64,000 nt of DNA from Mesobacterium_A hydrothermale (GTDB taxonomy: Bacteria; Pseudomonadota; Alphaproteobacteria; Rhodobacterales; Rhodobacteraceae), in the NCBI RefSeq assembly GCF_035818635.1, contig NZ_JAYLLH010000003.1, positions 169,199-233,198 of the forward strand, written 5' to 3'. The notes under the pieces are model-generated. The model was not told the DNA's origin, searched no databases, and worked only from the letters and a program-made list of their open reading frames with translations. Shown piece by piece: positions 43,038 to 51,721 of the stretch. How positions within the stretch are numbered: the first letter of the stretch is position 1; every line of letters begins with the position of its first letter. The position numbers and the translations under genes were made by a program.

Positions 43038-43054
43038 ACATATTCAGATTATGT
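43038..43054. promoter_or_regulatory. Inverted repeat in soxV-soxS divergent promoter
   Basis: ACATA-TTCAGAT-TATGT in the 70-bp region between divergent soxV and soxS. This is the usual position of a SoxR site (the sox sv region) in Paracoccus and Pseudaminobacter. Its ACAT(A)TTCA core is like the element before the MBL-fold gene. Confidence 0.5.
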
Positions 43055-43086
43055 TGTGGGTTATACCTTGGTCAATCGGTGGCGTG

Positions 43087-43464
43087 ATGTTCGCGAAAAG
43101 AATTCTGACACTGGCCACCGCCGCGTGGTGCCTTGCAGCCCAGGTCGTTGCGGCCGAACCGCAGCTTGTCATGGTCTCGCAGCCCGGCTGCGCCTATTGC
43201 GAGGCGTGGGAACGCACGATCGGTCCGATCTATCCCAAGACCCCTGAAGGCAAGTTCGCCCCCCTGGTCCATGCCAACAAGCGCAGCGGCCCGCCCGAAG
43301 GCATCACATATGCCCGCAAGGTCAATTTCACGCCGACCTTCATCCTGGTTGACGATGGCGCCGAAATCGACAGAATCGAAGGCTATCCAGGCGAAGACTT
43401 CTTTTGGGGGCTGTTGGGCATGATGCTTGAAAAGCACACGGATTTTTCCAAAGGTGGCTCCTGA
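43087..43464 (+). CDS. soxS: Periplasmic thioredoxin-like protein SoxS
   Basis: A 125-residue exported thioredoxin-fold protein with a signal peptide (about 1-21) and the motif CAYC (QPGCAYCEAW). In Paracoccus SoxS reactivates the SoxYZ carrier. It is encoded just before soxR and divergent from soxV. The ribosome binding site is weak. Confidence 0.9.
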   Translation: MFAKRILTLATAAWCLAAQVVAAEPQLVMVSQPGCAYCEAWERTIGPIYPKTPEGKFAPLVHANKRSGPPEGITYARKVNFTPTFILVDDGAEIDRIEGYPGEDFFWGLLGMMLEKHTDFSKGGS

Positions 43465-43490
43465 TCGCCGCACGCGCAGGACGTGAACGC

Positions 43491-43838
43491 ATGCCCCTTC
43501 CCGTGATCCACAACGGACTGACAGACGACGAACTCGAAGAAATCGTCGACAAGGCGACCACGGCCTCGTCCTTCCTCAAGGCGATCAGCCACGAAGGGCG
43601 GCTGATGATTCTGTGCTACCTCGTCTCGGGCGAAAAGACCGTCACCGAACTCGAAGAACTGCTCTCTGCCCGGCAGGCCGCCGTGTCTCAGCAACTGTCG
43701 CGACTCAGACTCGAAGGCCTGGTCGTGCCCCGCCGCGACGGCAAGGCGATCTATTACCGGCTGGCCGATCCGCGCCCGACAAAGATGCTGGAAACGGTCT
43801 ATGACCTGTTTTGCGGCGACGAGGCCGACAAAACGTGA
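43491..43838 (+). CDS. soxR: ArsR-family persulfide-responsive repressor SoxR
   Basis: A 115-residue winged-helix repressor. The recognition region is ARQAAVSQQLSRLRLEGLV (about 60-78). Two cysteines, C42 (LMILCYLVSG) and C108 (DLFCGDE), are 66 residues apart, exactly as in the persulfide sensor SqrR and in characterised SoxR, which form a tetrasulfide link and release DNA. It sits with soxS and the YeeE-type transporter. Candidate operators before soxX, soxV/soxS, soxE, soxB and the 6.1-kb operon fit its expected regulon. Confidence 0.95.
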   Translation: MPLPVIHNGLTDDELEEIVDKATTASSFLKAISHEGRLMILCYLVSGEKTVTELEELLSARQAAVSQQLSRLRLEGLVVPRRDGKAIYYRLADPRPTKMLETVYDLFCGDEADKT

Positions 43839-43926
43839 TTGCAGGGGCACTTGCCCTTGTCTGCGTACAGCCGCATACTGAAAACTCGTTTTTCCTAGGT
43901 CAGGGCGGAAGGAGGCCCCGGCAAAG

Positions 43927-44991
43927 ATGCTTTTCGATCTTCTGTCAGAGTCGAACCTCGCCGCGCTTGTCGGCCTTGGAGGCGGCATCCTTCTGGGTCT
44001 GGCCGCGCGTCTTGGCCGGTTCTGCACGCTCGGCGCGATCGAGGACTATCTTTACGGCGGCACGGACGTGCGCCTGCGGATGTGGGGCATTGCTATTGGC
44101 GTTGCCGTCATCGGCAGTTTTTCCCTGATGGCGAGCGGCTACCTGACCGACCGCGAAACCTATTATCTGTCGATCCGCTGGATGCCGCTCGCCTCTGTCG
44201 TCGGTGGCCTGTTGTTCGGCTATGGCATGGCGCTGGCTGGCAACTGTGGCTTCGGTGCCATCGCCCGGCTGGGCGGCGGCGACCTGCGCAGTTTCGTCAT
44301 CGTTCTGGTGATGGGCGTATCGGCCTTCGTGGTGCTGAACGGCCCGTTCGCCCCCCTGCGCGCCGCCATCTTCCCGCAAACCGATGTCCTGCCCGATGAA
44401 ATCCCGCCCGGCATCGCCCACTACCTTGGTGCCGCAACCGGCATGTCCGCCAATACGGTCGGCATCGTGATCGGTGTGCTGATCCTGGGCTTTTCCCTGC
44501 TGTCCCCGGGCCTGCGCAAGAAACCGGCGCAGATCTTCTGGTCGGCCGTGGTGGGCCTTGGCATCCTGTCGGGCTGGGCCGGCACCCAGTGGATCGCCAA
44601 CACCGGGTTCGAGGCGATCCCGGTGGTCTCGCACAGCTTCTCGGCCCCCGTGGGGGACACCATCCTGTGGTGGATGACCGGCAGCGCCCGGCCCCTCAGC
44701 TTTGCGGTGGGCTCGGTCGCGGGCATCTGGGGCGGCGCCTTCATCGGCTCGCTGATCCGCGGCCATTTCCGCTGGGAAGCCTGCGAAGACCCGCGCGAAC
44801 TGCGCCGCCAGATCATCGGCGCGGCGATCATGGGCGTCGGCGCGGTCATCGCGCTTGGCTGCACCGTGGGCCAGGGCCTGTCGGCGATGTCGGTCCTCGC
44901 GGTCTCGGCCCCGATCACCATGGCGGCGATCTTCGCCGGCGCGGCGCTTGGCCTGCGCCAGTTGATCGTCGGCTTCCAGCCCGCCGAATAA
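43927..44991 (+). CDS. soxT: YeeE/YedE-type sulfur transporter SoxT
   Basis: A 354-residue inner-membrane protein that duplicates the YeeE/YedE module. Conserved cysteine motifs: GRFCTLGAIEDYLYGG, GNCGFGAIARLGGGDLR and GCTVGQGLSAMS. SoxT-type genes next to soxR are thought to take up thiosulfate or to let sulfane sulfur signal to SoxR. AAGGAGG stands about 14 bases before the ATG. Transport direction and substrate are inferred. Confidence 0.88.
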   Translation: MLFDLLSESNLAALVGLGGGILLGLAARLGRFCTLGAIEDYLYGGTDVRLRMWGIAIGVAVIGSFSLMASGYLTDRETYYLSIRWMPLASVVGGLLFGYGMALAGNCGFGAIARLGGGDLRSFVIVLVMGVSAFVVLNGPFAPLRAAIFPQTDVLPDEIPPGIAHYLGAATGMSANTVGIVIGVLILGFSLLSPGLRKKPAQIFWSAVVGLGILSGWAGTQWIANTGFEAIPVVSHSFSAPVGDTILWWMTGSARPLSFAVGSVAGIWGGAFIGSLIRGHFRWEACEDPRELRRQIIGAAIMGVGAVIALGCTVGQGLSAMSVLAVSAPITMAAIFAGAALGLRQLIVGFQPAE

Positions 44992-45036
44992 CCGCTCTCC
45001 TGCCGGCACCGACCCGCCCGCGCAAGGCGCACGCCA

Positions 45037-45076
45037 TGCGCATGGGATGTGCATAGGCTGTGCATGCAATGTGCCC
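45037..45076. repeat. Four direct repeats phased at exactly 11 bp
   Basis: TGCGCAT at 45037, TGTGCAT at 45048, TGTGCAT at 45059 and TGTGCCC at 45070 are spaced 11 bp apart, one helical turn. They end 68 bp upstream of the lactate-type dehydrogenase start. The layout suggests cooperative binding of a regulator on one DNA face. Confidence 0.55.
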
Positions 45077-45143
45077 CCCGTTTTCCGGGCCGGGCCGCCG
45101 GTTCCCACTGGACAAGTTTTCGCGCTGTGGCAAACGTGGCGCC

Positions 45144-46283
45144 ATGGATCTGCACGCCCGTTACCCCGCCCTGTCCGACCTCAAGTCCCGCGCCCGGCGC
45201 CGGATGCCGTGGTTCGTCTGGGAATACCTCGAAAGCGCCACGGGAACCGAAGCCACCCAGCGCCGCAACCGCCAGAAGCTCGACGAAGTGCTGCTGATGC
45301 CCTCGATCCTGCACGGCGAACTGACCCCGGACCTCGGCGTATCCCTGCTGGGCCGCGACGTTCCCCTGCCCTTCGGCGTCAGCCCGGTCGGCATGTCCGG
45401 CCTGTTCTGGCCCGATGCCGAACGCCGCCTGGCCCGCGCCGCCACCCGGGCCGGCCTGCCCTACGGCCTGTCCACCGTCGCCTCCCGAACGCCCGAGGAC
45501 CTGTCGCCCTGCATCGACGGCAACGGCTGGTTCCAGATGTACCCGCCACGCGACGAAGACATCCGCCGCAACATGCTGCAACGCGCGAAAAACGCAGGCT
45601 TTTCCACGCTCGTGCTGACCGTCGACGTGCCCGTCGCCTCGCGCCGCGAACGGCAGGTCCGCTCCGGCCTGACCTCGCCCCCCCGGCTGACCTCGCGGCT
45701 GCTGTGGCAGGTGGCGCAACGCCCGGCCTGGGCCCTGGGCACCGCGCGGTTTGGTATGCCCCGGATGCGGCTGATCGACGACTACGCCGGTCAGATCACC
45801 GGACTGGGCTCAACCCAGCACGCCGGCTACCTGCTGCGCACCTCGCCCGACTGGGACTACCTGCGCTGGCTGCGTGACGCCTGGGATGGCCCGCTTGTGG
45901 TCAAGGGGGTGCTCAACGTCGCCGACGTGCCCCGGCTCGACTCCGAGGGCGTCGACGCGATCTGGCTGTCGAACCACGCCGGCCGCCAGTTCGACGCCGC
46001 CCCGGCCCCGATCGAAGTCCTGCCCGCGATCCGCACCACCACGCCCCTGCCCCTGATCGTCGACAGCGGCATCGAAGGCGGCCTCGACATTCTCCGCGCC
46101 TTCGCCCTCGGCGCCAACTTCGTGATGATGGGCCGCGCCTGGCATTACGCGCTGGCGGCCCTCGGCGACGCCGGCCCGCCGCACCTCATCGACATGCTGA
46201 AAAAGGATCTTGAGGCCAACATGGGCCAGCTTGGCTGCGCCCGCCTGTCCGACCTGCCAGCCCGGCTGGTGCCCGCGCCGTGA
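45144..46283 (+). CDS. FMN-dependent alpha-hydroxy-acid dehydrogenase (LldD-like)
   Basis: A 379-residue flavoenzyme that oxidises L-lactate or a related 2-hydroxy acid. The TIM barrel features are LPFGVSPVGMSGLFWPDAE, LVLTVDVPVASRRE, GPLVVKGVL and the catalytic WLSNHAGRQFD (His as base), followed by VDSGIEGGLDILRAF. The start at 45144 (MDLHARYPALSDLK) was chosen because the upstream in-frame 28 residues are not part of the family. It is followed by pyruvate carboxylase, which would use the pyruvate made from lactate. The substrate is inferred. Confidence 0.88.
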   Translation: MDLHARYPALSDLKSRARRRMPWFVWEYLESATGTEATQRRNRQKLDEVLLMPSILHGELTPDLGVSLLGRDVPLPFGVSPVGMSGLFWPDAERRLARAATRAGLPYGLSTVASRTPEDLSPCIDGNGWFQMYPPRDEDIRRNMLQRAKNAGFSTLVLTVDVPVASRRERQVRSGLTSPPRLTSRLLWQVAQRPAWALGTARFGMPRMRLIDDYAGQITGLGSTQHAGYLLRTSPDWDYLRWLRDAWDGPLVVKGVLNVADVPRLDSEGVDAIWLSNHAGRQFDAAPAPIEVLPAIRTTTPLPLIVDSGIEGGLDILRAFALGANFVMMGRAWHYALAALGDAGPPHLIDMLKKDLEANMGQLGCARLSDLPARLVPAP

Positions 46284-46500
46284 CGAATGGCTGGGCTCCC
46301 CCCGTAACCCTTTCATCTTTCTTCAAATACTCAAATCCAACACCGCAACCTGTCACCGCACCGGGCAGATTGCGGCGCAACACCACGTTGCGAAATGTTA
46401 CAGAAATCTTACACCTGCCCCCCAGCAGGCTTGCGCTGCACTGCGGCGTGGCGCTAGCAATGTGCAACACGAAATTCCGCCGACAGGAGGCCCCGACCCG

Positions 46501-49500
46501 ATGCCCGATTTCCAGAAAATCCTGATCGCCAACCGAGGCGAGATCGCGATCCGCATCATGCGGGCCGCCAACGAGATGGGCAAGAAAACCGTCGCCGTCT
46601 ACGCCGAGGAAGACAAGCTGGGCCTGCACCGGTTCAAGGCCGACGAGGCCTATCGCATCGGCGAAGGCATGGGCCCGGTCGCCGCCTACCTGTCGATCGA
46701 TGAAATCATCCGTGTCGCCAAGGAATGTGGCGCGGACGCGATCCACCCGGGCTATGGGCTGCTGTCGGAAAACCCCGATTTCGTCGATGCCTGCGTGACC
46801 AACGGCATCACCTTCATCGGTCCGAAGGCCGACACTATGCGCGCGCTCGGCGACAAGGCCAGCGCCCGCAAGGTGGCCATCGCCGCCGGCGTCCCGGTCA
46901 TCCCCGCGACCGAGGTGCTGGGCAACGACTTTGACGCCATCGCCAGGGAAGCGGACGAGATCGGCTATCCGCTGATGCTCAAGGCCAGCTGGGGCGGCGG
47001 CGGTCGCGGCATGCGCCCGATCAACGGCCCCGACGAACTGAAGGACAAGGTGCTGGAAGGTCGGCGCGAAGCCGAGGCCGCCTTTGGCAACGGCGAAGGC
47101 TATCTGGAAAAGATGATCACCCGGGCCCGCCACGTCGAGGTTCAGATCCTGGGCGACAAGCATGGCAATATCTATCACCTGTATGAACGCGACTGTTCGG
47201 TCCAGCGCCGCAACCAGAAGGTCGTCGAACGCGCCCCGGCCCCCTATCTGTCCGAGGCACAGCGCGAGGAAATCTGCGAATTGGGGCGCAAGATCTGCGC
47301 CCATGTGAATTACGAATGCGCCGGCACCGTCGAATTCCTGATGGATATGGACAGCGGCAAGTTTTACTTCATCGAGGTCAACCCCCGCGTTCAGGTCGAA
47401 CACACCGTGACCGAGGAAGTGACCGGCATCGACATCGTGCAGGCCCAGATCATGATCGCCGAGGGCAAGTCGCTGGCCGAGGCCACCGGCAAGGCCAGCC
47501 AGTATGACATCCGCCTGACAGGCCATGCCCTGCAGACCCGGATCACCACCGAGGACCCGACCAACAACTTCATCCCCGACTATGGCCGCATCACCGCCTT
47601 TCGGTCGGCCACCGGCATGGGCATCCGTCTGGATGGCGGCACCGCCTATGCGGGAGGCGTGATCACGCGCTATTACGACTCGCTGCTGGTCAAGGTCACC
47701 GCCAAGGCACAGACACCGGAAAAGGCGATCCACCGGATGGACCGCGCGCTGCGCGAATTCCGCATCCGCGGCGTCAGCACGAATATCGAATTCGTCATCA
47801 ACCTGCTGAAGCACCCGACCTTCCTGAACAACCAGTATTCGACCAAATTCATCGACACCACGCCGGAACTGTTCGATTTCAAGAAGCGCCGCGACCGGGG
47901 CACCAAGGTTCTGACCTATATCGCCGACATCACGGTGAACGGTCACCCCGAGGTGCAGGGACGTCCGAAACCGGCTGCCGACCTGAAACCCGCCCGCGCG
48001 CCCAAGGTGCGCAAGGATGACGCCCCCGCCGGCACCAAGACCCTGCTGGACTCCGAAGGGCCCAAGGCCGTGGCGGACTGGATGCTGGCGCACGACAAGC
48101 TGCTGATCACCGACACCACGATGCGTGACGGACATCAGTCGCTCTTGGCCACCCGGATGCGGTCGCGCGACATGATCGAAGTCGCCCCGGCCTATGCCGC
48201 CAGGCTGCCGCAGTTGTTCAGCGTCGAATGCTGGGGCGGCGCGACCTTCGACGTCGCCTATCGGTTCCTGCAGGAATGCCCCTGGCAGCGCCTGCGCGAC
48301 CTGCGCAAGGCGATGCCCAACGTCATGACCCAGATGCTGCTGCGCGGGGCCAATGGTGTGGGCTACACGAACTATCCCGACAACGTGGTGCAGTTCTTCG
48401 TGAAGCAGGCGGCAGAGACCGGTGTCGACGTGTTCCGGGTGTTCGACTCGCTCAACTGGGTCGAAAACATGCGCGTCGCGATGGATGCCGTGCTGGACAC
48501 CGGCCGCGTGCTGGAAGGCACGATCTGCTATACCGGCGATATCCTTGACCCCGACCGGGCCAAGTACGACCTGAAATACTATGTCGCCATGGGCAAGGAA
48601 CTGCGCGACGCGGGCGCCCATGTGCTGGGGCTCAAGGACATGGCGGGCCTGCTCAAGGCGCCTGCCGCCGGGCCTTTGGTCAAGGCGCTGAAGGAAGAGG
48701 TCGGCCTGCCCGTCCATTTCCACACCCATGACACTTCGGGCGCCGCGATTTCCACGATCATCGCGGCGGCGGATGCCGGGGTCGATGCCGTCGATGCCGC
48801 GATGGACGCGCTGTCGGGCAACACCAGCCAGCCGACGCTGGGTTCGGTCGTCGAGGCCTTCCGCTTCACCCAGCGCGACACCGGGCTGGACATCGCCGCG
48901 ATCCGCGAGATTTCCAACTACTGGGAAGCCGTGCGCGGCCAGTATGCCGCGTTTGAATCCGGCATGCAGGCCCCCGCATCCGAGGTCTATCTGCACGAAA
49001 TGCCCGGCGGGCAGTTCACCAACCTCAAGGCGCAGGCGCGCAGCATGGGGCTGGAGGAACGCTGGCACGAGGTCGCCCAGACCTATGCCGACGTGAACCA
49101 GATGTTCGGGGATATCGTCAAGGTCACCCCGTCGTCCAAGGTGGTGGGCGACATGGCACTGATGATGGTCAGCCAGGGCCTGACCCGGGCGCAGGTCGAA
49201 GACCCGGGGACCGAACTGAGCTTCCCGGATTCGGTCATCGACATGATGAAGGGCAGCCTGGGCCAACCGCCGGGCGGCTGGCCCAAGGCGATCCAGAAGA
49301 AGATCCTGAAGGATGAGGCGCCCTTCACCGACCGCCCCGGCCTGCATGCCGCGCCGATCGACATCGAAGAGACCCGCGCCAAGCTGTCGGAGCAGTTGAA
49401 CGGGCTGGCGATCGACGACGAGGACCTGAACGGCTACCTGATGTATCCCAAGGTCTTCACCGACTATGCCGAGCGGCATGAAATCTATGGCCCGGTGCGC

Positions 49501-49944
49501 ACCCTGCCGACGCGCACGTTCTTTTATGGCATGGAGCCCGGCGAAGAGATCACCGCGGAAATCGACCCCGGCAAGACGCTGGAGATCCGCCTGCAAGCGG
49601 TGGGCGAGCCGCAGGACGATGGCGAGGTCCGGGTGTTCTTTGAACTGAACGGCCAGCCGCGCACCATCCGCGTGCCCGACCGCAAGGCCAAGGCCAGCAG
49701 CGCCGCACGGCCCAAGGCCGAGATCGGGAACGCCAACCACATCGGCGCGCCGATGCCGGGTGTCGTGGCGTCGATCGTGGTGGCCGCGGGTGACACCGTC
49801 AAGGAAGGCGACCTGCTGCTGACGATCGAGGCCATGAAGATGGAAACCGGTATCCACGCCGAACGTGATGCGGTGGTGAAGGCTGTGCACGTCGGCGCAG
49901 GCGCGCAGATCGACGCCAAGGACCTGCTGGTCGAACTGGAATGA
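46501..49944 (+). CDS. pyc: Pyruvate carboxylase
   Basis: A 1147-residue, single-chain, biotin-dependent enzyme that makes oxaloacetate. Order: biotin carboxylase (1-about 455, with KASWGGGGRGMR and NPRVQVEHTVTE), carboxyltransferase (about 530-810, with DTTMRDGHQSLLATR), the allosteric/PC-dimerisation region, and the biotinyl domain with EAMKMET (Lys about 1113). AGGAGG lies 10 bases before the ATG. The 217-bp spacer upstream contains nothing recognisable beyond AT-rich promoter-like sequence. Confidence 0.97.
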   Translation: MPDFQKILIANRGEIAIRIMRAANEMGKKTVAVYAEEDKLGLHRFKADEAYRIGEGMGPVAAYLSIDEIIRVAKECGADAIHPGYGLLSENPDFVDACVTNGITFIGPKADTMRALGDKASARKVAIAAGVPVIPATEVLGNDFDAIAREADEIGYPLMLKASWGGGGRGMRPINGPDELKDKVLEGRREAEAAFGNGEGYLEKMITRARHVEVQILGDKHGNIYHLYERDCSVQRRNQKVVERAPAPYLSEAQREEICELGRKICAHVNYECAGTVEFLMDMDSGKFYFIEVNPRVQVEHTVTEEVTGIDIVQAQIMIAEGKSLAEATGKASQYDIRLTGHALQTRITTEDPTNNFIPDYGRITAFRSATGMGIRLDGGTAYAGGVITRYYDSLLVKVTAKAQTPEKAIHRMDRALREFRIRGVSTNIEFVINLLKHPTFLNNQYSTKFIDTTPELFDFKKRRDRGTKVLTYIADITVNGHPEVQGRPKPAADLKPARAPKVRKDDAPAGTKTLLDSEGPKAVADWMLAHDKLLITDTTMRDGHQSLLATRMRSRDMIEVAPAYAARLPQLFSVECWGGATFDVAYRFLQECPWQRLRDLRKAMPNVMTQMLLRGANGVGYTNYPDNVVQFFVKQAAETGVDVFRVFDSLNWVENMRVAMDAVLDTGRVLEGTICYTGDILDPDRAKYDLKYYVAMGKELRDAGAHVLGLKDMAGLLKAPAAGPLVKALKEEVGLPVHFHTHDTSGAAISTIIAAADAGVDAVDAAMDALSGNTSQPTLGSVVEAFRFTQRDTGLDIAAIREISNYWEAVRGQYAAFESGMQAPASEVYLHEMPGGQFTNLKAQARSMGLEERWHEVAQTYADVNQMFGDIVKVTPSSKVVGDMALMMVSQGLTRAQVEDPGTELSFPDSVIDMMKGSLGQPPGGWPKAIQKKILKDEAPFTDRPGLHAAPIDIEETRAKLSEQLNGLAIDDEDLNGYLMYPKVFTDYAERHEIYGPVRTLPTRTFFYGMEPGEEITAEIDPGKTLEIRLQAVGEPQDDGEVRVFFELNGQPRTIRVPDRKAKASSAARPKAEIGNANHIGAPMPGVVASIVVAAGDTVKEGDLLLTIEAMKMETGIHAERDAVVKAVHVGAGAQIDAKDLLVELE

Positions 49945-50441
49945 TGCGCACTGTTTTGGCCGCCTGCGTCATGAGCCTGTCACTGTCCTGCGCGGCTGTC
50001 GCGCTGGACCCGCTGATCAACTTCGATAGCGACGACCGGCAGATGAACGCTGCCATCGAAGAGGCCCGCAGCTTTCTGCCAACCGTTCTGGACCACCTGA
50101 TTGCGCCGGATGGCATCGCCCATCCGGCACTCAGTCTGAAAGTGGCGGTTCCGGTTGACGCACCGGGCATGGACAACGAAGTCATCTGGGTCGACGAAGT
50201 CCGCCGCAGGGGCACTGGCTTGCGCGGAGAGCTGGCCAACGAACCGGTCTATTTTGACGGCGCAGTTGGGGACCACCTTGATTTCGGACTGGATCAGATC
50301 GCGGATTGGGGCGTCTTTGGCAGCGACGGACGGCTTTATGGCCACTATACCACCCGCGTCATTGTCACAACGCTGCCAAAGAAAGAGGCCAAGCAAATCA
50401 GTGATCTACTGTCGGCCAAGCCTCTGCCCGACGGCTGGTAA
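49941..50441 (+). CDS. DUF2314 (YegJ-like) exported protein
   Basis: A 166-residue protein with a signal peptide at about 1-21 (MSLSLSCAAVA cleavage region). The rest matches the DUF2314 pattern: EVIWVDEVRRRGTGLRGELANEP, then GDHLDFGLDQIADWGVF. Function unknown. Its ATG overlaps the pyruvate carboxylase stop (ATGATG with TGA inside), so it is translated from the same message; the second ATG, at 49944, is equally possible. A link to carboxylase is positional only. Confidence 0.75.
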   Translation: MMRTVLAACVMSLSLSCAAVALDPLINFDSDDRQMNAAIEEARSFLPTVLDHLIAPDGIAHPALSLKVAVPVDAPGMDNEVIWVDEVRRRGTGLRGELANEPVYFDGAVGDHLDFGLDQIADWGVFGSDGRLYGHYTTRVIVTTLPKKEAKQISDLLSAKPLPDGW

Positions 50442-50447
50442 CCGCGT

Positions 50448-51704
50448 TCAGCCGTCGACCAACGCCTTCATCGCTGCCAGAAGCTGGGCCACCTCGCCCA
50501 GCGTGTTGTAGTGCGACGGCGACACGCGCACGCAGCTGTCGAGGCCGAGCGGGTCCAGCACGTTGCCGCTGTAGTTGTCGTTCTTGCGCATGTGCACCCG
50601 GACGCCCGCGGCGTTCAGATGCGCCACCACATCGGCCGAGGCCGCGCCCTCGAGCACGAAGGACACCACGCCTTCGCGCCCCTCGATCCGGTCACCGCCG
50701 ATCAGGGTGACGCCGGGCAGTTCGCCCAGCCCCGGCAGGTTGCCGGTGCCTTCGATCAGGGCGCGCGCAAGCGCCTGTTCCTGAAGCTTGATCGCGCCTG
50801 CCGCAGCCTCGAGCCGGGATCGGGGATCGGTGGCGTCGCTTACCTCTCCGCCCAGCCAGTCGAAATAGGCGATCACGTCGGAAAAGGTGGCGTAGGCCCC
50901 GGTGTCGCGCGTCCCCAGTTCCCAGGCGTCGGCGGCAGAGCCGACAAGCTGGTCCTTCATGGTCAGGCTCAGCCGTTCCGATGCCCAGCCCACGCCATAG
51001 CCATGGCGCGAGAACATCTTGTAGGGTGACACCGCATAGCCATCGGCGCCGATCCCTGCCACGTCCACCGCGCCATGGCTGGCGTGCTGGATGCCGTCGA
51101 CGATGATGAACGCCTCGGGCGCGATTTCCCGCACCAGGGCCGCCACTGCCGCCACATCGACCGCCATGCCGGTCACCGGCGAGGTGTGCACGATGCTGAC
51201 CACCCGGGTGTCCGGCGTCAGCAGGGCGCGATAGGCCTCGACCCCGACCACGCCTGTGGCATCGTCATGGGCGACGCGCAGGTGGCTGCGCCCGGTCACA
51301 TCGGCATAGCGCGCCATGGCGCTGTTGGAGGCCGGATGTTCCAGCGTCGAGCCCACCATGGTGCCCCCCGGGGCAGCCGCCAGCGCCGCGGTGCGGATCA
51401 GGCGGAACAGCACCTCGGTCCCGCTTTCGCCGACGAAGACGCGGCCGGCCGCCCCGTTGAAGAACAGCGCCATGTCGGCCTTGCCCCGCGCGATCGTCTC
51501 GACCAGCGCCGTGCTGGCGGCGTTGTCGCGGCCCTGGTTGTCGGGGATCGAGGCATAGAAGGCCGAGGTTTCAACCACCGACTTCAGGTGCAGCGCCCCG
51601 CCCGCGTTTTCGAAAAACACCCGTGGCCCGGTGAAGGGGCAGGCATCGACATGGGCAAAACGGTCGCGAACGGCCTGCATCAGGCCGGGGGTGTCGGCGA
51701 TCAT
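50448..51704 (-). CDS. Class V aminotransferase (cysteine desulfurase/isopenicillin epimerase-like)
   Basis: A 418-residue PLP enzyme. Key parts: VFFENAGGALHLKSVVE near the N-terminus, VDGIQHASHGAVD (aspartate and histidine near PLP), and the PLP-lysine motif SPYKMFSRHG. AAGGAGAGATGCC precedes the ATG. It is the third gene of an operon with an MmgE/PrpD protein and a dimethylglycine-dehydrogenase-like flavoenzyme. The C-terminal region (VFVLEGA-like, ending with DSCVRVSPSHYNT) fits the family. The substrate is not evident. Confidence 0.85.
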   Translation of the reverse strand: MIADTPGLMQAVRDRFAHVDACPFTGPRVFFENAGGALHLKSVVETSAFYASIPDNQGRDNAASTALVETIARGKADMALFFNGAAGRVFVGESGTEVLFRLIRTAALAAAPGGTMVGSTLEHPASNSAMARYADVTGRSHLRVAHDDATGVVGVEAYRALLTPDTRVVSIVHTSPVTGMAVDVAAVAALVREIAPEAFIIVDGIQHASHGAVDVAGIGADGYAVSPYKMFSRHGYGVGWASERLSLTMKDQLVGSAADAWELGTRDTGAYATFSDVIAYFDWLGGEVSDATDPRSRLEAAAGAIKLQEQALARALIEGTGNLPGLGELPGVTLIGGDRIEGREGVVSFVLEGAASADVVAHLNAAGVRVHMRKNDNYSGNVLDPLGLDSCVRVSPSHYNTLGEVAQLLAAMKALVDG

Positions 51705-51721
51705 GGCATCTCTCCTTGCGG

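Noticed and set aside
46186..49890. A minus-strand open frame of about 1,230 codons opposite pyruvate carboxylase
   Set aside because: Shadow of pyc; no domain recognised, while pyc on the plus strand has all expected motifs.
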